A DNA stretch of 18,925 bases from JBGCEZ01 sp045106735 (lineage in GTDB: Bacteria; Planctomycetota; Phycisphaerae; Phycisphaerales; SM1A02): positions 1-18,925 of the forward strand of contig JBGCEZ010000076.1 in the NCBI GenBank assembly GCA_045106735.1, written 5' to 3'. Below are positions 6,560 through 13,685 of this stretch, one piece after another. Made by a program: the position numbers and the translations under genes. The notes below the pieces were generated by a model. That model did not search any database. It saw only the letters and a program-made list of their open reading frames with translations, and was not told the DNA's origin. Positions within the stretch are counted from its first letter, which is position 1; each line of letters opens with the position of its first letter.

Positions 6560-6595
6560 TCGACCGCGCACGGATCGTCATCCGTACGCGGTCGA
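6560..6595. repeat. Strong 36-base inverted repeat (hairpin)
   Basis: TCGACCGCG, one base, ACGGAT, a CGTC loop, ATCCGT, one base, CGCGGTCGA. That is fifteen paired bases with a single mismatch and a four-base loop. No T-run follows on either strand, so it is not a standard intrinsic terminator. It lies in the spacer about 330 bases upstream of the DAHP synthase start. Confidence 0.7.
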
Positions 6596-7122
6596 CATGG
6601 ATCGGGATCGAATCGTCGGCGCCGCATTCTGGAGCGCACGCGGGCCAACTCGACATCGAATGGAGGGTGAGGAGGGATTCCCCCCACGCGATGATGCGCT
6701 CCGCGCGTGCGGATCACGCATCGGTTCGTCCCGACGGAAGAAAAGTCCCCGTCGCCAGGGTCCGGCACGCCCAGCCGACCCTGTCGATGCGACGGGGCAC
6801 GGTTCGTGTGTGTCATGGCGTCCCGCGGGGCAGGGGGAGGACCAACCGGACCGAGCTTGCACTCCGTCGATCCGGGGTCAGGCGTGGGGGGCCCGGCCGC
6901 TGCGGTTCAAGGTCCGATTCGGAGCAGTGGGCGAAACGGTTGCGGTGGTTTTCCGGTTGCTGCCGATGACGGACCAAATCGTCGCGCGCGAACGATGCCG
7001 ATGGGCATCGGCCATCGCGTCTCATCGCGCCTGGTGGCGGGTGGTCGCCGGCGGGCAGCCGCGTTCGGGCACCGCCATTCGGCGGGCGGGAAGGGCAAAA
7101 TCGGCCCAGAACGCGCGGAAAA

Positions 7123-7206
7123 TGCGGGCGAGAGGACTCGAACCTCCACGGGGTCTCCCCCACTGGAACCTAAATCCAGCGCGTCTACCAGTTCCGCCAC
7201 GCCCGC
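7123..7206 (-). tRNA. tRNA-Leu (anticodon UAG)
   Basis: The minus strand gives an 84-base type II tRNA: acceptor arm GCGGGCG/CGCCCGC, anticodon stem CTGGA/TCCAG around loop TTTAGGT (anticodon UAG, reading CUA and other CUN codons), a long variable arm as expected for leucine, and T loop GGTTCGAGTCC. The discriminator base is A. The 3' CCA is not encoded; TTTT follows. It is surrounded by planctomycete-like sequence and shows no attached integrase. Confidence 0.97.
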
Positions 7207-7222
7207 GACGGTCGTCAGTACG

Positions 7223-7250
7223 ATTATGCGACCTTCGGGTTCCGCGGCAA
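7223..7250 (-). promoter_or_regulatory. Putative promoter of tRNA-Leu
   Basis: On the minus strand: TTGCCG (7250-7245), 16 bases, then CATAAT (7228-7223), ending 16 bases before the tRNA 5' end. This fits a sigma70-type promoter with initiation just upstream of the tRNA. It lies in the divergent 116-base gap shared with the DoxX-family gene. Confidence 0.5.
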
Positions 7251-7322
7251 TGCCGTCGCACGTTCGCCCAACCCATTGTTCGGGTTTTTCGTCCCCGAGG
7301 GCGCCTTTCGGAGAAAGAGATC

Positions 7323-8855
7323 ATGGCCTTTAAGCATGCAGCCGGTGCCGGCATCATCCCGACGTTGAGCCGCCTGGTCTTGGCCGCTGCCTTTGTCACC
7401 GTCGGCTACAACAAGATCTTCAAGGAAGCGACGTTCGACGCCGCCGAGGCCACGACGTTGACCGCCCTGGGGATCGACGTGGAGCCGGTCGGTGCAGCGT
7501 CGGTGGCGGATCCGGCCGTCGACCCGGCCGTCGACCCGGCGACCGGGGCTCCCGACGGTGCCGGCGCGTTCATCGAACCGGCGCGCGGCGCGTTTCGGTT
7601 GGCCAGTGTTGTAACTCCGCCGATCCAGGTCCCGCCCCCGGTTGAGAACGCGGCCGAGCAAGCCGCCGAACTCCTGCGGCAGGCCAACGAGAACGCCGAA
7701 GCCGCCGCTCAGGAAGCCGCGGGTGCTGCCGAGGCCGGCGCCGCGGGCGCCGCCGAGGCAGTCGAGCAGGCAGTTGGAGAAGCGGGCACGGCCGCGGGCG
7801 AATTGGTCGATCAGGCGGGCGAAGCCGCGGGCGCGGTTGTGGAGGGGGCTCAGGACGCCGCCGGCACGATCGCCGAAGGCGCGCAGGACGCCGCGGGAGC
7901 GATCACCGATCAGGTCGGCGATGCGGCCGGCGATGCCGGTGCGGCGATCGCCGGGGCGGTTGACGATGTGACCGGGGCCGGGGCCGACGATGCGGCGGGT
8001 GCCGATTCGGGTGCCGTCGCCGCCGAGCCGCTGCCGGAAGGGGCTTATACCGCCCGGGCGCTGCACAAGATCACCTTGCTGTGCGAGGCCAACAAGATCC
8101 CGGCGCCGACCATCATGGCGTGGGTCGCCGGAGTCACCGAGTTCATCGGTGGGATCGCCCTCCTCGTCGGCCTGCTGACCCGGTTCTGGTCGATGGGTCT
8201 GATGATCGCGATGGGCACCGCGTTCTACTTGGTGTCGATGCAGATCAATGGCATTCACCTGACGAACCCGTTCACGTTCGCGGAGACGATCGGCCAGTAC
8301 AACGCTGCCGCCGCCCAGCTCGCCCTCGGAATACTGGCCCTCGGCTTGGTCCTCACCGGCCCCGGGCCGATCAGCCTCGACCGGCTGGTCTTTCCGCCGG
8401 ACACGGTGAAGGCGGCCAATGCCGCGTCGGCCGCCGGTCTCGGAACCGGCGCCGCGCTCGCGGGCGCCGCCCAGGGCCCCACCGGCCAAGTGCTCAGCGA
8501 TCCGTACGCCACGCCGCAGGCCGTGCCGGGCGTGGCGATTCCGCCCGGCGTGCAGACGCCGTACGCCCAGCCGTCGTACGCCGCCCCGGATCCGTACGCC
8601 CAGGCCCCGGCGGCCGGCCAGCCAGCTCCGGCCCAGCCCACCGGCGGATCGGTCGGTCCGGCCGACGTGCCGCTGCAAGGTGCAGGCGGCGGCATGCCAG
8701 TTGATCCCACGCCCCCGGCGTCGTCGACGCCGGATGCCGCGCCGGGATCGACGCACGGGCCGACGGCTGGTTTGGGCCCCGAATCCGACTTGGGCGGCGA
8801 TCCGCCGCGACCGCGCCCCGAAACGAGCTTTGGCGGTGAAGGCCGGCCGCTCTAA
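7323..8855 (+). CDS. DoxX-family membrane protein with a long Ala-rich insert and Pro-rich tail
   Basis: The protein has 510 residues from the ATG at 7323, preceded by GGAG about ten bases upstream. The first DoxX helix (about 10-33, RLVLAAAFVTVGYNKIF) is separated from the rest of the domain (about 245-357) by more than 200 residues. That rest holds the family segment AGVTEFIGGIALLVGLLTR and two more helices. The insert is low-complexity Ala/Glu/Gln/Asp with amphipathic repeats such as EGAQDAAG (174-181 and 185-192), recalling LEA or apolipoprotein-like helices. Residues 360-510 are Pro/Gly/Gln-rich with repeated PYAQ/PYA motifs and are probably disordered. Ordinary DoxX proteins have about 130-170 residues, so this one is roughly three times larger. 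DoxX proteins are linked to redox or quinone-related membrane functions, but the substrate here is unknown. It appears to be transcribed alone, with a terminator behind it. Confidence 0.8.
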   Translation: MAFKHAAGAGIIPTLSRLVLAAAFVTVGYNKIFKEATFDAAEATTLTALGIDVEPVGAASVADPAVDPAVDPATGAPDGAGAFIEPARGAFRLASVVTPPIQVPPPVENAAEQAAELLRQANENAEAAAQEAAGAAEAGAAGAAEAVEQAVGEAGTAAGELVDQAGEAAGAVVEGAQDAAGTIAEGAQDAAGAITDQVGDAAGDAGAAIAGAVDDVTGAGADDAAGADSGAVAAEPLPEGAYTARALHKITLLCEANKIPAPTIMAWVAGVTEFIGGIALLVGLLTRFWSMGLMIAMGTAFYLVSMQINGIHLTNPFTFAETIGQYNAAAAQLALGILALGLVLTGPGPISLDRLVFPPDTVKAANAASAAGLGTGAALAGAAQGPTGQVLSDPYATPQAVPGVAIPPGVQTPYAQPSYAAPDPYAQAPAAGQPAPAQPTGGSVGPADVPLQGAGGGMPVDPTPPASSTPDAAPGSTHGPTAGLGPESDLGGDPPRPRPETSFGGEGRPL

Positions 8856-8881
8856 GCGCACGGCCTCACCATTGATCGTTC

Positions 8882-8909
8882 GCCGGCCCCGCACATACGC
8901 GGGGCCGGC
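8882..8909 (+). terminator. Terminator hairpin after the DoxX-family gene
   Basis: GCCGGCCCCGC, six bases, then GCGGGGCCGGC: eleven perfect G/C-rich pairs, 27 bases past the stop. Only TGCGTTT follows, so the T-run is weak. It is most likely an intrinsic terminator for the DoxX-family gene. Confidence 0.7.
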
Positions 8910-8921
8910 TGCGTTTCCGTT

Positions 8922-8940
8922 CCGGCCAATCTGTGGCCGG
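8922..8940. repeat. Second hairpin in the DoxX/VWA gap
   Basis: CCGGCCA, five bases, then TGGCCGG, 12 bases after the first hairpin. It may back up termination or sit in the leader of the next transcript. Confidence 0.5.
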
Positions 8941-9064
8941 CGGAACAAGGGCACGTCGGCGTCGGGATCGTGGGCGCGCCCGCGTATCCTCGGTGGGAGC
9001 TTGGGGACCGCGCCCGTGGTCTGCCGGGTGCCCCGCCTCGCAACGATTGGAGTTTCGCTCGTTC

Positions 9065-10237
9065 ATGCCGCGCCTGCGCCCGATGCTCGACAGCGCGCTC
9101 GCCCACATGCAGTGGGCGTTCGATCGGCTGCGCGGGCTGAACGTGCCGCGTCCGTCGCGCGGGCACGGGCGTTCGAATGCCGCGGGGCAACGCGCGGGCA
9201 GCGCGTCCACGCCGCGGCCGGCGCCGCAGTCGTGGTCCGAGCGTTGGGGCCGCCTACGAGCACTGGCCCGGGCCCTCATTGTTCGGTCGCGGCAGTTCGG
9301 ATCGTCGGCCCCGTGGCTGGCCAGCTTGCTCTTGCACGCGGTCATGATCATCTTCGGCTTGCTGGTGTCGTGGGCGGTTGCGGTGGTGACGGATGACGAG
9401 CCGGCACCGGTCATCGTCGCGGACTTCCGCTCACTCGAGTACGAACCGCTCGCCCGCGTCGAGCAGACGCCGGAGCCGCAGCCCGAGCCGGTCGAGGTTG
9501 AAGCGCCCGTGGTCGAAGTCTTGCCCGATCCACCGCCGCTGCCCGAACCGGTCATCGAAGCGCCGCCGGTGGTGGAGCCGGACGCGCCCGTCGTCACCGT
9601 GACGCCCACGATCCCGGTGCCGGAAGTCGTGCCGATGACGCCGCCCGCGCCGGCGGCGGTCAACCTGGGCGCGGACTTTGTCGGCACGAGTTCGTCGAAC
9701 GCGCGGACGATCGTGTACGTGATCGACGCATCGGGGTCGATGATTCGCACCTTGCCGATCGTGGTCGACGAACTGCGCCGGTCGCTTGAGCGCCTCGACC
9801 CAGTCCAAGAGTTCGCCGTCGTCTTCTTTCAACGCAATACGTCTTTGCTCGTCCCGCCGCGCCGGCTGCAGAACGCTCGCCCCGACCGTGTTCGCAACGC
9901 GATGGCGTGGATCGATGAGCATGTGATTCCCGAGGGCCGATCCAACCCGGTCGCGGCGATCGAGTCGGCGATTCGGCTCAAGCCCGACGTCATTTTTCTG
10001 CTCAGCGAGAACATCACCGGCTCCGGCGAGTTTGAGATCGACGCCGACGAGTTGCTGCGGCGGGTCGACCGCCTGAATCCGCGGGATCGCCGCACGGGCC
10101 GTCGGCCGGTGCAGATCAATTGCATTCAGTTCATGGACGCGGATCCGCTGCGCACGTTGGAGCGCATCGCCGAAGAACACGGCGGAGAACGCGGGTTCGT
10201 CTTCCTCAGTCGGCGGGAGCTCGGGCTCGGGGGTTGA
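9065..10237 (+). CDS. TonB-like membrane anchor fused to a von Willebrand A domain
   Basis: The protein has 390 residues from the ATG at 9065. A basic cytoplasmic N-terminus (1-80) is followed by one membrane helix (about 82-108). The helix carries S87-x3-H91-x10-S102, the same spacing as Ser16, His20 and Ser31 of the E. coli TonB SHLS motif that contacts ExbB/ExbD; the Leu of the motif is Gly98 here. A Pro/Glu-rich periplasmic spacer follows (about 133-198, with EPQPEPVEVEAP and DPPPLPEPVIEAPP), again as in TonB. In place of the TonB C-terminal domain there is a VWA domain (about 211-385) with MIDAS residues Asp221-x-Ser223-x-Ser225 (VIDASGSM); the later MIDAS aspartate region reads FLLSENITGSG. 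ExbB and two ExbD genes follow. I infer a proton-driven, metal-binding adhesion or remodelling protein. The partner is unknown. Confidence 0.8.
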   Translation: MPRLRPMLDSALAHMQWAFDRLRGLNVPRPSRGHGRSNAAGQRAGSASTPRPAPQSWSERWGRLRALARALIVRSRQFGSSAPWLASLLLHAVMIIFGLLVSWAVAVVTDDEPAPVIVADFRSLEYEPLARVEQTPEPQPEPVEVEAPVVEVLPDPPPLPEPVIEAPPVVEPDAPVVTVTPTIPVPEVVPMTPPAPAAVNLGADFVGTSSSNARTIVYVIDASGSMIRTLPIVVDELRRSLERLDPVQEFAVVFFQRNTSLLVPPRRLQNARPDRVRNAMAWIDEHVIPEGRSNPVAAIESAIRLKPDVIFLLSENITGSGEFEIDADELLRRVDRLNPRDRRTGRRPVQINCIQFMDADPLRTLERIAEEHGGERGFVFLSRRELGLGG

Positions 10238-10255
10238 GGGGGAGGGTTTCGGGGG

Positions 10256-11470
10256 ATGGCAGTGAGCAGGTGGACGACACGGGGCGGCGCCCAATGGGTG
10301 CTCGCCGGGGCGATCGGTGCGTCGACGATCTGGGCGGGCGCGGTGGCCGGGGCGGGCGATGCGGGCGGCTCGGCTGGCTCGGCCGGCGCGGGCGACTCGA
10401 GCGACTCGAGCGACACGGGCACGGTGGCCGAAGCAGCCGATGAGAGCGGTGGATCCGCGTCATCCGGGGATCGCGTGGTCCGGCTCGATCGGACCACTGG
10501 CGAGCCGATCGTGATCGAGTCCGCCGAGGTCTCTGCCGTGGGCTTCGGCCGCGTGCAACTGCGATGGGGTGGACGCTTCGAGAACATCCCCGTCGAGGAG
10601 ATCGCGTCGATCGCGTTCGCGGCCGACGGGCCGCTGGCGGCGCGTTGGCGAGCCTGGGATGCGGTGCGAATGGCGGCCGAGCGCGATCCACGATCCGCGG
10701 CCCTGCCCTTGGCGCGGTTGATCGACGAAGCCGGGGATGCCGGATGGGCAGCGGTCATGAGCGCGGCGACCGGCGTGCACATCGGTGATGCGGCGGGGGC
10801 CCCGAACGCGGGCGATGCGCGGGCGATCGAACGCTTGGCCGCCCGGTGGCGCGAGCGCGAGGGCCGGCGCGAGGGCGAAGCCGGTGCGCGGTCGGGTGGG
10901 TCGTTGGGCGCGCACCCCAGCGGCCGATCGACGCGCGTCCGCCAGACGCTCGAACGTTTGGCCGCGTGGGCTGGCGGGGCCTCCGGGACGGCCGGGAGGT
11001 CCGCGGCAGTCAGGGGGTCGTCCGCCATGGATCGGGATGAGGGTTCGGCCCAGCCGTGGCCGCCCGGGTCGGCGGAGTCGGCCGTCTCTCGGGCGGCCGC
11101 CGGCGCGACCACCGCCAGCGTCGCCACCGCCGGGGGCGTTCGCGGCCCCACTGAATCGGCTGGCTCCACCGAGTCCGCCGACCCCGCGCGGGTGGCCACC
11201 GCCTGGCTGCGGGTTGGATTGATGCAGCCGCGCGGTCGCGGTCCGGCCGACGCCTTGATCGCCGCGGCCGAGCTCTACGCCGGGCCGCTCGGCGATCGGG
11301 CGGCGGCGGACCGAATCCTCGTCCGCGGGCTCCAGCTTCGGGCCCGGTGGCCAGAGGGCAGCGAACATCGGCGGCTGACGGAGGTCCGAACGCGGTTGGC
11401 CACCGCCGAAACCGCCGGTCGGGTGCTTCTCCGCCCGGAATTCGACACGGCGGCGCCGAAGCCCCGATGA
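10256..11470 (+). CDS. Secreted protein of unknown function in the ExbBD operon
   Basis: The protein has 404 residues from the ATG at 10256, 18 bases after the VWA stop, with a G-rich ribosome-binding stretch (GGGAGGG) upstream. Residues about 14-33 form a hydrophobic signal sequence. A Gly/Ser/Asp low-complexity stretch follows (33-72), including a DSSDSSD run. One compact region looks beta-rich (73-121, RVVRLDRTTGEP then GRVQLRWGGRFENIPVEE). The rest is Ala/Gly/Arg-rich, with a helical C-terminal part (about 306-395) that could be tetratricopeptide-like. I do not recognise the family. Its end overlaps or nearly touches the ExbB frame (TGATG at 11468-11472). Location in the operon suggests a periplasmic accessory of the VWA/ExbBD complex. 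Confidence 0.65.
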   Translation: MAVSRWTTRGGAQWVLAGAIGASTIWAGAVAGAGDAGGSAGSAGAGDSSDSSDTGTVAEAADESGGSASSGDRVVRLDRTTGEPIVIESAEVSAVGFGRVQLRWGGRFENIPVEEIASIAFAADGPLAARWRAWDAVRMAAERDPRSAALPLARLIDEAGDAGWAAVMSAATGVHIGDAAGAPNAGDARAIERLAARWREREGRREGEAGARSGGSLGAHPSGRSTRVRQTLERLAAWAGGASGTAGRSAAVRGSSAMDRDEGSAQPWPPGSAESAVSRAAAGATTASVATAGGVRGPTESAGSTESADPARVATAWLRVGLMQPRGRGPADALIAAAELYAGPLGDRAAADRILVRGLQLRARWPEGSEHRRLTEVRTRLATAETAGRVLLRPEFDTAAPKPR

Positions 11471-11491
11471 TGGGTGTCGACCACGAGTTTC

Positions 11492-11498
11492 AGGAGGG
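11492..11498 (+). promoter_or_regulatory. Ribosome-binding site that decides the ExbB start
   Basis: AGGAGGG lies seven bases before the ATG at 11506. Other in-frame ATGs at 11467 and 11470 overlap the upstream stop but lack such a site, so 11506 is preferred. Confidence 0.65.
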
Positions 11499-11505
11499 TC
11501 ATGGC

Positions 11506-12663
11506 ATGGACGGACCGAGTAACCCGGCGACGGATCGCCGGCGGACAAGCCTTGAATCGAGCGGCGGCGGCGGCGGCGGCGGCGGCGGCCGCAGCGGCGG
11601 CAGCGGGACGGCGGGGACGCCCCCGAGCCGGACCGCGCCCCCGAACTCCGCGGTGGGCATCCCCGGACTCCGCTGGCTCCGCCACGTGGCGGCGTGGCCC
11701 CTCGCCGCTCGGGTGACCGCCGCCCTCGTGGCCGCCACGCTGATGGCTGGCCTCTCGATCGCCGCCGGGAGTGCGTTCGGTCGCTCGGCCAGCGCCCAGC
11801 CGCCGGCCGTGGCGGCGGGAGATGCGGCGGCGGCCATTGATGCCGTGACCCGGGACGCGCCTAGCAGCTTCGGTTCGGCGTTCTTCATCAGCCGGCGCAT
11901 GGGGGCCGACGGAACCGACGCCGGCATCGAGCTGCTCGGTTCCCTGGTGATCTGGCTGTTGCTCGTCATGTCAGCGATCAGCATCGGATTGATCGTGCAG
12001 ATGGTGATGGCCAATCGCCGCGAGGCGATCATGCCGTCGACCGTCTTCCTGAGTCTCCGCGATCTCTTGCGCGGCGGCCGCTACCGCGAGGCGATCGACG
12101 TCGCCGAACGCGACCGCAGCTTCTTTGGCGAGATCGTCGCTTCGGCCCTGCGCGAGGCCGGGCACGGCTGGCCGGCGATGATGCACGGCCTCGATCAACG
12201 CAGCGAAGAACTCGCCGCCGATCGGCTCCGGCGGATCGAAGTTCTGAATGTGCTGGGTCAGGTCAGCCCAATGATCGGCCTCTTTGGCACCGTCTATGGC
12301 ATGATCCTGGCCTTCCAAGCGATCGTCGTTGGCGGCGGCAATGCCGACCCGGTGCTGCTCGCCGGCGGCATCGGAACCGCGTTGACGACCACGTTCTGGG
12401 GACTGGTGGTCGCGATTCCCGCCCTGGCCGGGTACGCCCTCGTCCGCACGATGATGGATGCTCGCACGGTCGAGGCCGCGCTCACCGCCGAAGAAATGCT
12501 CGGCTTGTTCCGGCCAGACGCGCCGGCGATTCCGGCTGCGCCCGGGCGCGGCACCGCTGGTTCAGCGACGCCCAATCCCGAACGAACCCGTGCGGCCGGG
12601 CGATCCACGTCCGCGCCCCCTCCGTCATCCGGCGCTTCTGATTCCCCTGAGTCCAAGTCCTGA
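11506..12663 (+). CDS. exbB: MotA/TolQ/ExbB-type proton channel subunit
   Basis: ExbB-type subunits form the pentameric stator that, with ExbD, converts proton-motive force into work on a periplasmic partner. The protein has 385 residues. The N-terminus is cytoplasmic-like and Gly-rich, followed by a hydrophobic signal or anchor segment (about 68-90) ending near an AxA-type site (SASAQ). The three channel helices follow: about 142-168, about 245-275 (LGQVSPMIGLFGTVYGM, the family signature) and about 284-312 (GTALTTTFWGLVVAIPA, with the conserved Thr residues). The tail is Pro/Ser-rich. The start is set by a strong AGGAGGG site. ExbD-type genes follow after nine bases and then an overlap. The nine-glycine run comes from a GGC repeat. 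The gene symbol reflects family membership; TolQ is the alternative. Confidence 0.9.
   Translation: MDGPSNPATDRRRTSLESSGGGGGGGGGRSGGSGTAGTPPSRTAPPNSAVGIPGLRWLRHVAAWPLAARVTAALVAATLMAGLSIAAGSAFGRSASAQPPAVAAGDAAAAIDAVTRDAPSSFGSAFFISRRMGADGTDAGIELLGSLVIWLLLVMSAISIGLIVQMVMANRREAIMPSTVFLSLRDLLRGGRYREAIDVAERDRSFFGEIVASALREAGHGWPAMMHGLDQRSEELAADRLRRIEVLNVLGQVSPMIGLFGTVYGMILAFQAIVVGGGNADPVLLAGGIGTALTTTFWGLVVAIPALAGYALVRTMMDARTVEAALTAEEMLGLFRPDAPAIPAAPGRGTAGSATPNPERTRAAGRSTSAPPPSSGASDSPESKS
11561..11590 (+). repeat. GGC trinucleotide repeat coding for polyglycine
   Basis: About ten uninterrupted GGC/GCG units within the ExbB N-terminal tail, encoding nine Gly in a row. Length change here would keep the frame and only alter a flexible linker. 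Confidence 0.75.
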
Positions 12664-12672
12664 GGCCGCGCG

Positions 12673-13134
12673 ATGCCGAAGCGCCGCGGGCCCGTCCGGG
12701 TCCACGCCAACCTCACGCCGATGATCGACGTCACGTTCCTGCTGATCGTGTTCTTCGTGCTGGTCTCGCAGATCGTGGAGACCGAGCACGTCGACATGGA
12801 CCTGCCGGTGCTGATCGATCCGTCGACCGAACCGCCCGGTGAAGACGCCCGGGCCGTCGTCAACGTCGTCCCCGGGATCGGCGGCGACGTCCTTGCGTAC
12901 CGCCTTGGCAGTACGCGGTATCCGGCCGACGATGCCGGACGCGCGGCCCTGACCGCGGCGCTGGCCACGCGGATCGCCGGGAACCCGCAGCTGCGCCTGA
13001 ACCTGCGGGCCGATCGCGACAGCCACTACGAGTTGGTCCGGCCGGTGCTCGAAGCGGTGGCCGAGGCGACGCGGCGGGTGCCGGGGGCGGCGCCGCGCGT
13101 GCACCTGGTGGTGATTCCGGAGGATGGCCCGTGA
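12673..13134 (+). CDS. exbD: ExbD/TolR-family protein 1
   Basis: The protein has 153 residues. A short basic cytoplasmic tail precedes one membrane helix (about 17-36) with NLTPMIDVTFLLIVFF; Asp19 is the proton-carrying aspartate of the family. A periplasmic ExbD/TolR domain follows, ending RVHLVVIPEDGP. It starts nine bases after ExbB and its stop overlaps the GTG start of the next gene (GTGA). With ExbB it should form the proton-conducting core. The length is usual for the family. Confidence 0.92.
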   Translation: MPKRRGPVRVHANLTPMIDVTFLLIVFFVLVSQIVETEHVDMDLPVLIDPSTEPPGEDARAVVNVVPGIGGDVLAYRLGSTRYPADDAGRAALTAALATRIAGNPQLRLNLRADRDSHYELVRPVLEAVAEATRRVPGAAPRVHLVVIPEDGP

Positions 13135-13685
13135 GTCCGGTGGGCCAGGGAAGCGGGCGGCCGGGCGACGAACGCGGGGGCCGGGCCCCGGTACGGAAGA
13201 GCCGCGCGGGCCGGTCGGCCGAGCGGGGCGGCGGCGATTTGCCGTTGAACTTGACGTCGGCTATCGACGCCGTGTTCCTGCTGCTGGTGTACTTCATGGT
13301 GGCCACGGAGTTCCGCAGCGGGGAAGAGGTGTACCGCCTGGACCTGCCCATGCGGGCCAGCGGGCAGGCTGCGGACCCCTTTGAACTCGACGAAGAGCCT
13401 TTGCGGATCCGGGTCGATACGATTCCCGGTGGCGGGCGGGCTTCGGAAGCCGGCTCCGCCATCATTACGGTAAGCGGTCCGTGGCCGCAGCCGGATGATT
13501 TCGACGGGCTGCGCGAGCTGCTCGTGGGACTGCTCGGCGACGAAGCGACGGCGGGGCTCTATGCCATCGACCATCCGCTCATCGTCGAGCCGGGACGTCG
13601 CACCGAATGGCAGCACGCGATGAGTGCATTCAACGCCGCGGTCCGCGCGGGCTACCGCAACGTCACGATGGGGGCGGCGCGGTGA
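13131..13685 (+). CDS. ExbD/TolR-family protein 2 (divergent)
   Basis: The protein has 184 residues from a GTG at 13131 that overlaps the preceding stop, with GGAGG seven bases upstream. A long Arg/Gly-rich cytoplasmic tail (1-37) precedes one membrane helix (about 41-59) with LNLTSAIDAVFLLLVYF; Asp46 is the channel aspartate. NLTPMID of the first copy is NLTSAID here. The periplasmic domain (about 60-184) is longer and shares little with copy 1, so the pair is divergent rather than a recent duplication. This fits a hetero-dimeric ExbD pair in one ExbB ring. The stop overlaps the GTG of the next gene. Confidence 0.88.
   Translation: MSPVGQGSGRPGDERGGRAPVRKSRAGRSAERGGGDLPLNLTSAIDAVFLLLVYFMVATEFRSGEEVYRLDLPMRASGQAADPFELDEEPLRIRVDTIPGGGRASEAGSAIITVSGPWPQPDDFDGLRELLVGLLGDEATAGLYAIDHPLIVEPGRRTEWQHAMSAFNAAVRAGYRNVTMGAAR

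Larger units (their letters stand above)
6232..7122. other. Gene-poor spacer between the DAHP synthase and tRNA-Leu
   Basis: Open frames here are arginine- and proline-rich, overlap on both strands, and show no family character or start signals, so I call no gene. The spacer contains a GGGCCGARCC repeat array, a strong 36-base inverted repeat, and a smaller hairpin at 6993-7010 (CGATGCC/GGCATCG, four-base loop). The DAHP synthase promoter must lie here, but I see no convincing one. Confidence 0.5.

Noticed and set aside
7123..7206. tRNA-Leu as an integration site for a mobile element
   Set aside because: No integrase, direct repeat of the tRNA 3' end, or change of base composition is seen next to it.
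6597..7322. Upstream extension of the DoxX-family frame
   Set aside because: It would translate antisense through tRNA-Leu and has no protein character. The ATG at 7323 has a ribosome site and begins the family sequence.
7224..8954. 576-codon open frame on the minus strand opposite the DoxX-family gene
   Set aside because: It reads through two terminator hairpins and is Arg/Gly-rich. The plus strand has clear DoxX motifs and a ribosome-binding site.
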